Assembly (NCBI RefSeq): GCF_954871325.1 | Contig: NC_088779.1 | Coordinates: 30,998,729 to 31,062,728, forward strand | DNA length: 64,000 bases | Direction of reading: 5' to 3' | Origin: Gordionus sp. m RMFG-2023 | Lineage: Eukaryota > Nematomorpha > Gordioida > Chordodea > Parachordodidae | Shown here: in pieces, positions 12,093-23,879 of the stretch | How the letters are laid out: each line of letters begins with the position of its first letter | Numbering within the stretch: position 1 is the first letter of the stretch | Translations under genes and position numbers: made by a program | Notes under the pieces: generated by a model | The model's input: the letters and a program-made list of their open reading frames with translations, nothing else | What the model was told of the DNA's origin: nothing | Database searches by the model: none

Positions 12093-12248
12093 CAGAGTTG
12101 TTAAAAGATACTTTTTAAATGGATCTAGATACAGATACATCGTCTAAAATAATATCTAGATACCGATATTTTAATCAAAAATCTATCTAGATACAGATAC
12201 CACATTTTTATATCTAGATACTTGTATCTAGATCCTTTAACAACTCTG
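12093..12248. mobile_element. hAT-type MITE with 8-bp target duplication
   Basis: A 156-bp element with termini CAGAGTTGTTAAAAG and CTTTAACAACTCTG, flanked on both sides by TATAATAT (12085-12092 and 12249-12256). The interior is built of repeated palindromic tatctagata units. CAG termini plus an 8-bp duplication are the hAT signature. It lies in the tail of the composite repeat. Confidence 0.85.
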
Positions 12249-12256
12249 TATAATAT

Positions 12257-12720
12257 AAAGGATCATTCTTAAGAATTCCATCTTCATGCTTTATCTAGAT
12301 TGACGATTCATTTATAATAATGCTTTATAAAGCGACCTTGAATGTAAAAAAGCTGGGGACTACGTGACACGCCATTTTGGTAACCTACATATAGGTTCAA
12401 GCATACTTTAAATTATTTTAAATTTGGTCTCAAATACATATTTTCTTGTGCAAATAGCCTTGGAATCATTGTGTGGTAGGTAGATCATTATTTTTTCTTG
12501 CTTACATTAACATTTCTGTGAATAAGAAATTCAAATATCAAAAAAAAAAATTAATTTAACAATATCTCTAAAAATTATTTATATATTTTTTTGTAAAAAA
12601 AATATCGTTAGTAATTTATACATATAAAATAGTTTTATCAAAATAAAAATGATAATATAAAATAAGTTTTTAAGAATAATCTACGCAATGTAATAAAATA
12701 ATATAAAACGAGCTCAAATC
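12257..12720. other. AT-rich repeat debris
   Basis: Contains the end of the composite repeat tail and, at 12350-12400, a fragment of the AAATCAGCTGG MITE (gacacgccattttggtaac). The 12480-12720 part probably includes the LTR of the Ty3-type fossil that follows on the minus strand, but no second LTR was found to compare. Confidence 0.4.
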
Positions 12721-12730
12721 ATTATTCAAC

Positions 12731-15060
12731 ATTCTCCCTCTTTTAAATAAGTTTTCCCATAATTTCATGTAAGTGGTCACTGAGAGAGAGTCGTCCGAAA
12801 TGGATTTTCGTTTTGGCTGTTTCTATATCGCATTTGATTTTATAAGTTGGCTTGTCTAAAACGTTAATCGTACATTGGGTTTGTCCAAATCGTAATTTTG
12901 GTTATCGTACTACGTTATTAATATTATTATCAATTTACAAAATTTTACAAAATTGTTACCATCATCAATTTAGTTGGGAATAATTAGGAATGATAATTGA
13001 TCAAATTGGATATTTAGAATAATTGAATTATCGGAATAATATACTCGAAATTTCTGAATATAATAGAATTGATTGAATAATAGAAATCGGAATGATAAAT
13101 CAATAAGATTATTATATAATATTTTTAACGTCTAATTTATTTTTCGTGTTTTACTTAGTGTCAATATTTGTTTTATATATCAAGTTACAATAATCCTTTT
13201 AAATAAGCAGGTTTGTGTTTAATAAGTGTTGGTCTAGAAATTGGTATTACTTTGTCTTTATTTGTGGTATTTTTATTTATGTCCTCACTTCCCTCTTTAA
13301 AAGAAATGTTAGAGTTAGTATCGTAATTTAAAAATGTATTATAACAATCTTTTTTTCCTTAATTGGTCTAAATGTCTGCTTTGTCTCCTTAATATACCTT
13401 TATCTGTCTTATGTCACTTTCTTTGTGTGTGACCATGCCTTTCCACCATTTGTCATCACCTTGTATTTTGTACCAAACAAAATCTCCTACATTAAAGGTA
13501 CTATTACGTGACAATGTTATGTTAACTCTATCCTCTTTTTCTTCCAACGGTTTTAATAAGTCACATTTAATTCTAATGTCGCGATTGAACATTCTTTTAG
13601 AAGGTGCAACTCCTGTTATATCATTTTGTGTGCATCTATAATTAAATAAAAATTTATCAAATGCAGTATCTAAGTCAATCCTTATAGTTTTTTTTATATG
13701 CGTCTAAAATGTTCTCACCATACGTTCCACCTGGCCATTAGACTGCAAATGGTATTCGGATATAAGTACATGTTTAATACCTTAATCATTGTAAAATTTT
13801 TCAAAATCATTACTTGTAAAGTTGGTACCATTATCAGTGATTATAGTTTCATGTATTCCGAATAGCGAAATGGCTTTAAAAATTTCTTTTAATGTGATTT
13901 TTAGTTGTAATATTTTTGACAGGAACAATGATTGGAAATTTGCTATAGGCATTTCATTTTTTTGTGAAAGAAAAGGACCCACATAATCTATGTGAATTCT
14001 TTCATATGGTTTGGTTACCGAAACCCATGATTTTTGTATCTTTCAAATGATATATATATATATTACAGTCGTCACAACTTTTTACTTCCATCTCTATGTT
14101 ATTATTCATACTAGGCCAACACATGTGATCTTTGACTGAGGATTTGATTTTTCCTGCTCCCAGATGACCTTCATATAATGCCTGCAGTACGTTCTTTCTC
14201 GTAGTAGACGGAATTATAGTCTTAATTATACCTAATTCCAATTCAATGTTTTTATAAATCTTGTTCTTTATAGGCTCATTGTTTTTAAAATATATCGATG
14301 ATTTGTTTTATTCCATAATCTTTGTAAGTTTCGTCACATATTTTATTAAAGTTAATAGGTATATTCCCAAAGTCATTTGTAATTGTGATATTTTCAAAAA
14401 CTTCATCGTTATTTTTTGTGATAATCTCGAGAGACTATCAGGAACAACATTGAATTTTCCGGCTTTAACTTTTTGTAGAAATCGTAACACCCTAATGCTA
14501 TATTCCTTTGATGTTTTGAGGATATGGTACTGTTGTCCTTAGGTCCTTTGGTAAAAATATGGACAAGTGGTTTATGGTCATGGATTATTGTAAATTTAGG
14601 TTCATATTAAGTATTACTGGAAACTCTAAATAGCAAACATAATAGCGAGAGCCTCACGCTCGATATCGGTGTAATTCATTTCGGATTTAAATAAGGTTCT
14701 CACCGCAAAAGTTATTGGGTTTTCTCTGTCGTCTTTTCCAGTATGAAATATTACAGTTCCTAAGCCACATTTAAATGCATCAGTTCGCAATTCCGATAGG
14801 TAATTCAGGACTAAAATAAATAAAAGATGGAGGAATACTAATCGTCATCTTTTGAGCGTTAAAACGTTTTGAGTGTTCTAAGTTCCTTACCCATTTTTTC
14901 TTTGTTGACAATTTTGTATAAAGGATTAGCAATTTCTGCAAAGTTGTTTGAAAAATTTTATATAATAATAACCAGACATTCCCAGGAAAATGTTGAAAAT
15001 TCCGCAGCTAGTTTTGATATTACATATTTTAAAAATCTAATTATAAAGTTCATTAATTTT
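12731..15060 (-). mobile_element. Ty3/Gypsy-type LTR retrotransposon, decayed pol fossil
   Basis: Reading on the minus strand from about 15060 downward: remains of reverse transcriptase end, RNase H (TDAFKCGLG, ITFAVRTLF, NYTDIEREALAI; about 14630-14800), integrase zinc-binding domain (VLQALYEGHLGAGK ... CWPSM ... CDDC; about 14080-14190), integrase core (ISLFGIHETIITDNGTNF; about 13810-13890) and an integrase C-terminal DVGD-like block (about 13390-13590). A polypurine tract followed by a TG start at about 12731-12745 marks the 3' LTR. The element is broken in several places and the 5' LTR was not found. It looks old. Confidence 0.8.
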
Positions 15061-15062
15061 TT

Positions 15063-15840
15063 TTAAAAATCAATCGATTTTATAAATTTCTTTTTATTTG
15101 TTTTTTTTAAGAGAAGAGAAGAGAAGAGAAGAGAAGAGAAGAGAAGAGAAGAGAAGAGAAGAAGAAGAGAAGAGAAGAGAAGAGAAGAGAAGAGAAGAGA
15201 AGAGAGAGAGAAGAGAAGAGAAGAGAAGAGAAGAGAAGAGAAGAGAGAGAGAAGAGAAGAGAGAAGAAGAGAAGAGAAGAGAAGAGAAGAGAAGAGAAGA
15301 GAAGAGAAGAGAAGAGAAGAGAAGAGAAGAGAAGAGAAGAGAAGAGAAGAGAAGAGAAGAGAAGAGAAGAGAAGAGATAAAATGAAACGATTTTTCATCG
15401 ACGATCTATTTCCCATTATTTCTTAGAGTAATGGCTATATTTCGTCCAATATCCATATTTAAATTACCCATAATAATCTCGTCTTTTAGCCAATTCCTAA
15501 CAGATTCATTGTTATATGGAAACAAATAAATTATGTTTTAACAGTTAATAATAACAAACTAACACATTATTGTATATCTCATATGGTATTTTAATAAAAA
15601 AAATGATGATTGATAATATTGTGCAATAAATAAAACGTGTTACTCTCGTTATTAATTAAAAAATTGCTATCGAAAGAGTAAAAGACGCCACCTTGCGGAT
15701 ATATATATATTTTTTAAAATATTTTAAAATATTTACTATTTCTTAGGGTCGGTCAAAGTCTACGATATGCATAATTATATTAACTTAATAAAAAAATTTC
15801 ATCATTGTGTTTTACTCTTATATATATATATATTTCGTAG
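15063..15840 (+). repeat. Composite repeat, copy 2, with hairpin module replaced by a microsatellite
   Basis: It begins with aaatcaatcgattttataaattt (15068-15089), as does the copy at 56925. The hairpin module is absent and a GA-rich microsatellite (15108-15377) sits there instead. The remaining modules follow: atttcttagagtaatggc (15418), gccaccttgcggata (15689) and the tail tgcataattatattaac (15767). Confidence 0.65.
15108..15377. repeat. (GAGAA)n microsatellite, ~270 bp
   Basis: A nearly pure pentamer tract (agaga/gagaa register) with a few one- or two-base slips. It opens long artefactual reading frames on both strands (poly-REEK and poly-LLFSS), which are not genes. Confidence 0.97.
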
Positions 15841-16254
15841 TTTGATCTTCGAAATAAACATTTATTCTTTTATTTTAAGAATTTTAAGAATTTTATTTAT
15901 TTTATTTATTTTTGATACAGTTTTCTTCTTCTTACTGTCGCATTGTGTCCCAGTTTATGTTCATGGCGATGTAACAAAATTTAGAGGCACACTTTAAACG
16001 AGGTGACCTCGACTAATTTTTTTGTAGAATATTATATAAGGAGGGAATTTGTAATAATATTTAAAATCCAATTTAAAAATAAAAATTAAATGAGAGAAAT
16101 TAAATGTCTATGAAAAATTAAGCGCGAAAAAAAAATAAATCTTCTCCTTTCTTCCTACTCGTTATTTGGCATTATTATTTATTGCCCATACTAGGGGTTC
16201 AAGGTACTCCATTGGAAATTCTTATATTTTGATATAAAATTGATTAAAAAAATA

Positions 16255-16520
16255 AATATTCTTAAATACATCTAAAAAAGATAAATATTAATAAAAAAAT
16301 ATGAAAAAATTACCAATTATTGCATTTTAAATGAATTTTGCTTCAAAAATGCTCAATTCAAAAAGAGTACAAATTAAAAAAAGTACATTGGTATAAATTG
16401 ATCATAAATGCATAAAATATTACTAAATACAACTAAAAAAGATAAATATTACCTTAATTTTGCTTTAAAAATGCTTTATGCAAAGACAATTCAATAAAAG
16501 TGTACAAATTAAAAAGTTCG
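16255..16520. repeat. Tandem duplication, two diverged ~120-140 bp units
   Basis: Both units carry, in order, aaatac-atctaaaaaagataaatatta, a ttttgctt(t/c)aaaaatgct block and a gtacaaattaaaaa block. Copies are about 80% alike by eye. Function unknown. Confidence 0.5.
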
Positions 16521-16824
16521 AAAATATCTGTACCGACTTTTTGAATTTATAGATTTTGGTTGAATTTTCATGGCATAGAGTACTTTTGAAACATAATTAG
16601 AATTAATATATAATCTTGAGCATATTTGAAGCAAAATTATATAAAATTTATCTTCTAAAATTAATAATTTTGATACTAATTTAAATTGAAAACTTAAGAC
16701 CCCCAAAACGAAATTCTTTACCATTTTTCTCAAAAACCAATTGATAAAAAATTATAAAAATTAGTTAATTTATAAAGAAATATATAACTCTATCACCAAT
16801 TTTCAGGGATTTTTATTTGATACT

Positions 16825-16909
16825 TTTTAAAATATATCCGTATAAAGACCTAAATTTTACCATTTTTGAGATTTCGAAAAGTTGTCTTTATACGGTAATA
16901 TTTTTAAAA
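16825..16909. repeat. Hairpin with ~25-nt arms around ccgtataaagac
   Basis: The left arm at 16825-16849 ends ccgtataaagac; the right arm at 16884-16909 begins gtctttatacgg and continues with matching A/T sequence. The loop is about 34 nt. It could be a small foldback element or a structured transcript; no flanking duplication was identified. Confidence 0.55.
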
Positions 16910-17239
16910 CTTGACGTGTAGGAAAAATTTGAAAAACGGATTCGAACTCAGCGTCAAATTCTGCACCGAAACCTGTTTTTATTTTCTTCTCCCATTTTTC
17001 TTGTCACACAGTGTTATCTATCAATTATATAAGCAATCGAAATTAGTTTTTACCTTAACATTCCTAATTTAAAGTGGAAAATGATATGTAAAATCTTTAT
17101 TTTTTGTAATTTTTTATCGTCACTGGTAAAAATTAAATTTATTGCGTGAATAAACATTATTTCTTTGTTTTAGAATTTTTACCAATGATTTATAGAATCT
17201 TACATTCCAAATATGGTTTAAAAATGTTGATGAAGGTTT

Positions 17240-17405
17240 CTGTAATAATAGTGTTAAGAACGGCAAACTCAATATTTTAGCCAAAGAAATATTGCCTAAG
17301 GCTCCAGATTTCGCTAAAAGATGTCAAATTTGTGCCATCTATGAGAAAAATCTTCAGGCATGGGTAATATTTTTCTGGATAAAATATTGAGTTAAACAAC
17401 ACTTA
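17240..17405. mobile_element. Hairpin-family MITE, uninterrupted copy
   Basis: The arms aactcaatattttagccaaag and ggataaaatattgagttaaa are inverted copies. The ends agtgtt (17250) and aacaacactt (17396) match the family ends seen at 10768-10944. It lies alone here, not joined to the composite repeat. Confidence 0.6.
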
Positions 17406-18169
17406 GTAAGAGAAGCAGCATTGAAGGATTTATTCTTTGAAGAATATTGTCTTCAGTTACCCTAATCATTAATTCTGTATGCATATTAAATTACTGTTAG
17501 TACTAGTGTCAGATTAGAATGGGCGTTATCATAACTTGAAGTTGAATCAATAAAAATAATATCTTGAGAGGTTTCCAATTAGCATTATTGGAGTTGCAAT
17601 ACAAAACACTCCAGGTTGACTCCTGAATTACAAACACTTTCGTGCCTTATGGCTATGTAAATTGTTTAGCATTTGAAAATTAAATACCTTTATCGGCATT
17701 AATATCAATTTTTCTCTAGTAATTTTTTTTTATTGGATCTATAATGGTTCAATAAATAGTAATCCTAAGGTTACATTATTTAGCCTAACCTATCAGTTTG
17801 ATTTATAGATGAATTAATTCCAGCCTCTATTTGTTTTATCCAATCACATGGTTAGATAGTGATATCTTTCGGAATCCCTCAATGACCCGTATCAAAATAA
17901 TTTTTAGAGGTGGTCTTTGTTTTTATAAAAATTATATTAAATATGATATTTATTATTTACTTTAGTATGAACCTTTAGCATTTTATATGCTTGTTGTATA
18001 TTATCGATAAGATGTGTATGGACATTAGATTCTTAGATTTTGATTTATTATTAGGAATTTTTATTTAATAAATATATTAATTAAGGCCTTTACACCTTAA
18101 ATCTTTATTTACCTTTTTTGAAAAAATTCTTTTGGCTGTAGTTGGCGTATTCAAGAAATATGTAAATCA

Positions 18170-18870
18170 ATTCTGAAAAAAAAATATTAATATTTAAGAT
18201 ATGATATTTATTCTGGTAGATTCAATATCATCTTATTCCACAGAATAATATCTTCATAAATTTGTGATTTCAAACACTTGACTTATGATACCTTTTTAGA
18301 CAATTAAAGAAATTTAAGAGCACAACTCTATACGTTAAAGGTGTAAATTATACCCTTACTAAATATTTCAACCCCGATGTCCAGCAGCTCAAAATCTAAA
18401 AAAAAAAATACGCGAAAAATGAAAATAGGAATTCATATTAAATTCTGACAAAGTGATAATAAATAAAAATTGATTAGAACCTGAATAATGACTTAGGAAT
18501 ATAATTCTCTAAGCAAACAAATATCAGAGCGCTTCCTTTTTAAAATCTTCACCCAATTTAACGTGGAATACTTAGCGTAGCTCTGCTTATCTTTCAACGA
18601 TAGAGAGCTAAAGTGTTATAGATTTTGTTATGAAAACAATCTTGGTTATACTAAAAAAATGATTTAAAATCTATTACTCTCGTTATTAATTAATTTTGAT
18701 TTTAGAAAAATTGCCAAAAAAAAGGAAGATTCCATCTCGCGGATAAGATTTTATATTCCTTTTTACTCTTTATAATTTAAAATATTTACCTTTTTGAAAG
18801 GGCAATGAGAGTCTGTAATGCATAATTATATTAACCTAATAAAATTTTTATCTATATATACATTCTTTTA
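18170..18870 (+). repeat. Composite repeat core, copy 3, ~700 bp
   Basis: It starts with tattctggtagattcaat, includes ccccgatgtccagcagctc (18372), a gcgtagctctgcttatc block (18575), ctcgcggataagat (18738) and the tail taatgcataattatattaac (18816). It gives the fullest view of the core and matches 51890-52600 and 60330-61085 along its length. Confidence 0.7.
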
Positions 18871-19719
18871 TATATATAAAAAATTGGAATGATGTATTTC
18901 CTTATTGTTTATCATTAAGGGTTTAAATTAATATTTAATCAACAGAATTAAAATCGTTTATCAGAATTGAAAACGCTATAATTCCTGGTATTTATAAAAT
19001 TGAAAATTAATAATTTGTATCATCTTTGTATGGTATATAAAGACTAAAAAAATTTTTTATTGTAGTTTAATTTGATAATTTATACTAATATAATATTTAA
19101 GTTATAAAATTTTAATTTTATTTTTAAAAAAAATTAATGGATCTAATTCCTCCTGGAAAAATCATATTTGAAGGTTATTCTTATACCATCCATAAAAAAG
19201 ATGGAGCAGCTCAAAATATTCATCTTTTAAATGCCGAGCAATACTTTCATCAACACCCGAAAATCAAATCCCGATAGTTGAAACAGCTCATAATCATCCA
19301 TCAAATTTTGATGGAATAGTAGCAATGAAATCTGTTGCAAACATGAAGAAACGAGGCCGCTTTAGCAAAATCTCTTCAAATTTCTGCAGAAGAAGTTGCA
19401 AAAATTAGATCAAAGTGTTCGGTCACTATGGAGGGTACATGAGTTAATCTTTAAGTAATTGATTTGGGGCCTAAAAAAATTTATTATTAAATTATATTTC
19501 TATAATATTTTTTTTTTTCTAAGATACTAATGTCTATACCTTATTAAATCCAAATAAAAAAGATACCGATATTATTAGGTCTTAAGTTAATTCAAAAAAA
19601 AAATTTCGGGGTTTTTTTCCAGGGGGTTTTTTCCGGGATTCATGAGAATTATATAAATCTTTACAAAATAGTTTATACATTACTTCCCCAAAGTTTCTTT
19701 ATACGTAGAATTACACAAT
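18871..19719. other. AT-rich spacer, no gene seen
   Basis: The segment 19138-19470 reads in short pieces as protein (e.g. MDLIPPGKIIFEGYSYTIHKKDGA at 19138) but breaks quickly. It resembles the BTB/FLYWCH-type zinc-finger start of many transposon-derived proteins only loosely; I do not claim it. Confidence 0.35.
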
Positions 19720-19997
19720 GATAGTCCAAACCTTTGAGGCATATATGAGTAAAATCTTCAGGCTTGAGTATTGTATTGAGTTGGCCTTTTTTGAAATCCG
19801 GCTGAAATGTAACGATTTTGCATCACTATCCCTTTCCCATTATTTCTAGAGTAACGCTATATTTCGTAAATATCCTATTACAGATACCCATGATTTATAT
19901 TATGATCTTGTCATCGGCCAATTCCAATTCCAATCAAATTAATTTGTTACGAAAAACAATAAATTATATTTTAAACAATTAATAATAACAAACTATA
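19720..19997 (+). repeat. Composite repeat, copy 4, cut by a LINE
   Basis: Contains half of the hairpin module (caaacctttgaggcatatatg, ggcttgagtattg), the ttatttctagagtaacg module (19844) and the gtcatcggccaatt block. It stops at ttaataataacaaacta, the point where the LINE begins. In other copies the next bases are cattattgtatatct, which I do not find after the LINE. Confidence 0.65.
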
Positions 19998-22900
19998 TCG
20001 CCGGGGTGGGCTAATGGGTAAGATGTAGGCTTGGAAACACGAGTATGAACAAGGACGCTGGTTCAATCCTGGTAAGAACCATAAAAACTTTCAAGTTTTT
20101 CTTCGATGGCTGATGTGTAAAGACATATGGTATGATGAATTTCGGAGCTTAGAGATGACACCCCGGTCACCGACAGGCCTGGACAGCCGGGTGCTAAGGA
20201 TAACTGTCCAATAAACAAAATGAAGGACACAAATGAAAATATGAATATGAAAGCTAGGGCGTTCCCTCCATGCGTCGTGCAGGGTGTAGACCTCCATCCT
20301 GTGAAAAATAAAGTAAATGTCAAAGCAAAGAAAACAAGATTAGCAAGTTTGAATATTGGGACGCTTAAAGGTAAGACGAGAGAATTGGCATCAATGTTGA
20401 ACAAGAGAAAAGTTGATATAGCGTGCATACAAGAGACGAAATGGAAAGGACAGAAAACTTTGATGATTGGAAGATGAGAGTATAAACGGTGTCGGCATCA
20501 TCCTCAGCCAAGACCTAACCTCTTCAGTAGTAGAAGTCAACAGGATCTCTGATAGACTAATGAAGATAAAACTCTGCATTGGTCAATCAATACTACACAT
20601 CCTATCAGTAAATGCTCCTCAAACGGGTTGCAAGGAAGAAGAGAAAGATGACTTTAGAGCTATCCTTGATGAAGCTGTAATGGAAATCACTAAGGATGAC
20701 CTAGTCATAATTGGTGGTGACTTAAATGCGCATGTGGGGAAAGCAAGAGATGCTACAAAAGGCATCATGGTGGTTTTGGATACGGAGAAAGAAATGATGA
20801 AGGAGAGCACGTACTGAAATTTGCGCAAGCCTTCGACCTTGCCTTAACCAACACCTACTATATGAAAAAAGACAGTCATTTAATAACATATGAAAGTGGT
20901 ATTAGGAAAACACAGATAGATTACATGCTAATCTCTCGCAGAAGATTAAAAGATGTAATAGACTGCAAAGTCATCCCAGGAGAAGATATCGCCGCGCAAC
21001 ACAAGCTACTAATCATGGATTTACAAATCTCAAATAAATCCACTCAAAATAAGATAAAACTGGAACCATGCATCAAATGGGGTAGATTAAAAACAATGAC
21101 AGATGCCTTTGCAATCAATGCAAACATTGAAACAATAGATTCCTCACAAGTCATAGAAAAAATGTGGACAGACTTTTCATCCGGAATAATAGACATTGCC
21201 AAATTGACACTAGGCTTGATAAGGGGAGGCAACAAATCATACAAAGAACTATGGTGGTTGAATGAAGATGTACAAACCACTATAAAGGAGAAAAAAGCTA
21301 TAAAAAATGGTACAAATAAAAAACTCAGATGACAAGACAAATTACAAAAAATCCAAGAGATTAGCTACAAAGGCGGTGGCTAGGGCCAAATCTATGGCAT
21401 ACGATGACATGTACGAAGATCTACATACCAAAGAAGGGCAAAATAAAATATACAGATTAGCCAAACAGCGAGAAAAGAACTCTAGGGATATTGATAATAG
21501 AGGAAAAAAGAAATAATGAATAGATGGAAAGAATATTTTCAGGAGCTTCTCAACTTTAATTCCCACATATTGCATCTCGATGAACACTCCCCTTGTCAAA
21601 ACCTTGTACAACCTATAACAGAACAAGAAATAATCACATGCCTCAAGCATATGAAAAAAAACAAAGCTAGGGGTCCAGACGATATTCCAATAGAAAGCCT
21701 TAAAGCACTAGGAGATGATGGAATACATCTCCTCACAAATCTGTACAATAAAATACTTGAAAATGAAGAGGTTCCCCAAAAATGGAGGCAGAGCTATCTA
21801 GTTCCTATCTTCAAAAATAAAGGGGATCCACACAATTGTCAAAATTACAGGGGCATAAAACTAATGTCACACTGTCTAAAACTATACGAAAAAATAATAG
21901 AAAAAAGATTAAGAGATATAATCGAAATAGGAGAGACACAGTTTGGCTTTATGCCTGGAAGATCAACAACCGATGCTATCCATGCAATTAGGCAAATGAG
22001 TGAAAAATAGAGGGAAAAGAACAAAATGCTATACATGGTCTTTCTCGATTTAGAAAAAGCCTTCGATAGAATCCCAAGAAAACTTATCTGGTGGGCGCTA
22101 CGCCACAAAAATTCCCGAAAAATATATAAGAATAATACAGGATATGTATATGGGCCATGCAACAATGGTCCGTAGCACAACAGGTACTTCAGCAGGCTTC
22201 ACAATAGCCGAAGGAGTTCATCAAGGGTCGGCTCTCAGTCTACTTCTCTACACAACACTAATAGATGTATTAGCACAGTCTATACAAACAGTCCCATGGA
22301 ATATGATATTTGCAGATGATATTGTGATACTGGCCGAATCCAAAGAAGAAATGAAAGAAAGATTAGTGAGCTGGATAAATCTCCTAGAAAAACACGGACT
22401 AAAGGTAAATAGAGAAAAGACGGAGTATATGGTGATAGGAGGAGATGAAACAGAGAGCATTGATATAAATGAATGGCAGATATCGGCAATTGAAAGCTGC
22501 AAATATTTGGGCTCCCCTATACAAACAAACGGCACAATACAGAAAGAGATAGAGAGTAAACTTAATGAAGGGTGGTTAAAGTGGAGATCTTTATCTGGAG
22601 TGCTCTTTGACAAAAGGATCCCACACAAATTGAAGGGAAAAATTTACAGTACCATAGTACAACCAACTATTCTATATAGTTCGGAAACATGGCCAACCAA
22701 AGAATCAGACGAGAGAAGTCTACAAACTATGGAGATGAGAGCTGAGGATGATTGCTGGGGTAACAAGAAAGGATAAGGTGTGAAGTACAAGAATGCTAGG
22801 AAGTTTAAAGGTAGTGCTCATTAAGACTAAGATAATGGTAAACAGACTTAGGTGGTATGGGCATACAATGAGAAGGCCTATGAACTACATAGGAAATAAG

Positions 22901-23060
22901 GTTGAGAGTTTGAAAGTGATGGGTAAACGTAAAAGTGGAAGGCCAAAACTTCAATGGGCCATAAAGTTAGAGCCAATATGATGAAGTATAAATTAGAATA
23001 AAACATAAAGTGGAGAGAGATATTGAAGGAGCTTACCACCAGAAAAGGTAAAAGCTAAAG
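19998..23060 (+). mobile_element. RTE-like LINE, near full length, with tRNA-like 5' head; frame-broken
   Basis: A single ORF is expected: AP endonuclease then reverse transcriptase. Seen: endonuclease blocks LASLNIGTLKGKTRELASML and CIQETKWKG (about 20335-20455), VIIGGDLNAHVG (20707), IDYMLISRRR (20919); RT blocks DDIPIESLKAL, YRGIKLMSH, QFGFMPGRSTTDAI, LDLEKAFDRIPRKL (22050), EGVHQGSALS, FADDIVILAES (22311), GLKVNREKTEYMV and C-terminal LRWYGHTMRRP. The reading frame changes near 20470, 20815 and 21330 and a stop interrupts near 22007, so it is dead. Similar proteins are often labelled craniofacial development protein 2-like in insects. The 3' end is aaagctaaagag plus a short A tail. Confidence 0.9.
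20007..20069 (+). promoter_or_regulatory. tRNA-like pol III promoter boxes at the LINE 5' end
   Basis: Box A-like TGGGCTAATGG (20007-20017, 10 of 11 to TRGCNNARYGG) and box B GGTTCAATCC (20060-20069, perfect core) are 43 bases apart, the usual tRNA spacing. The same pair, diverged, heads the SINE at 52889-53433. No folded tRNA could be made out. Confidence 0.6.
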
Positions 23061-23870
23061 AGAAAAAAAAATGTAAATAGAAATAGAAATATTCAATGTA
23101 AAATTCATAAAATTAAGATATGTTAAAATAAAATTCCCAAGCCTGGCCGACCCGACCCGAATCTGATTTATTTGAAAACGGGTCGAGTACGGGCCGGTTC
23201 CATTTTTGCGGATCTCTAAATCTTACTACGTCATTATTTTATAGCCTAAAAAAAAATTTATTAACAAATGTGTATGTTGTAATTGTGTAATTTTACGTTT
23301 AAAGATAAAGCGTTAGGGAAGTAAAGTGTTAAATTATTTTCGGAGACATATATAATTCTCATAATAGGATTAATGTTCACGGAAGAAAGTGTTATGTTTA
23401 TAAATTTTAATATATATATATATATGTAGTATATTTTGTTTTATGAATTTAATGTCAATCAAAATGGTTATTGATTAAAAATATATATTTAATTATATAT
23501 TGATTTGATAAAAAATCATCGCGGAAGGATAAAAAAAATTGTTAAAATAGAACAAAGGAACGAATTTTGTATTAAAGATTATTATTAAAAAATTATGATA
23601 TGAAAAATGGAAAATTATTTTTATAATAATAAAATATATTGAAAATGAAATTTAATATAATTGAGAGTAAAAATTTATAAATATAAAAATGGTACCGACA
23701 GACCAAGATTCGTGAACACTTATTAGGGAAAAATAAGAAAATTTAAAAAATAGTGAATATTTTGTAATAAAATTTAAGATATTATTGTTTAAATATAAAA
23801 GAAAGCATTATGGAATTCTGAAGAACGACCTTTTTTAAAAAAATATATAAAGAGTGTAAGCTTAGATGGA
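23061..23870. other. AT-rich spacer with one GC-rich island
   Basis: At 23135-23215 there is a short island of gacccgacccg and acgggtcgagtacgggccgg in otherwise AT sequence, the same type as at 27855 and 36385. No gene seen. Confidence 0.5.
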
Positions 23871-23879
23871 AATTTTTTT

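Larger units (their letters stand above)
10685..12330 (+). repeat. Composite interspersed repeat, copy 1, with three nested MITEs
   Basis: The copy starts with a hairpin module (cuts at ctcaatattttagcc), continues with the ttatttctagagtaatgg module at 11065 and the caccttgcggataagat-like core at 11259-11278, and ends with the tail cttaataaaattttt at 12050 and ttaagaattccat at 12269. It is interrupted at 10768-10944, 11582-11935 and 12093-12248. The same module order recurs at 15063, 19720 and 56925. Confidence 0.7.
15841..18165. other. AT-rich spacer with local duplications, no gene seen
   Basis: No coding exon recognised. Contains a diverged tandem duplication (about 16255-16390 and 16408-16520, both with ctaaaaaagataaatatta and gctttaaaaatgct-like motifs), a hairpin at 16825-16909, and a hairpin-family MITE at 17240-17405. 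Confidence 0.5.

Noticed and set aside
15098-15416. Long ORFs on both strands (poly-REEK and poly-LLFSS)
   Set aside because: They are translations of the GAGAA microsatellite.
18575-18620. 5S rRNA-like words (aagcagagctacgct) suggesting a 5S-derived SINE
   Set aside because: Similarity is limited to a dozen bases, the A-box/IE/C-box spacing is not met and the rest of the repeat does not fit.
19138-19470. Protein-like start MDLIPPGKIIFEGYSYT
   Set aside because: Breaks within a few dozen codons and could not be tied to a family with confidence.
20063-20428. Minus-strand ORFs over the LINE 5' region
   Set aside because: Shadows of the LINE coding strand and its head.
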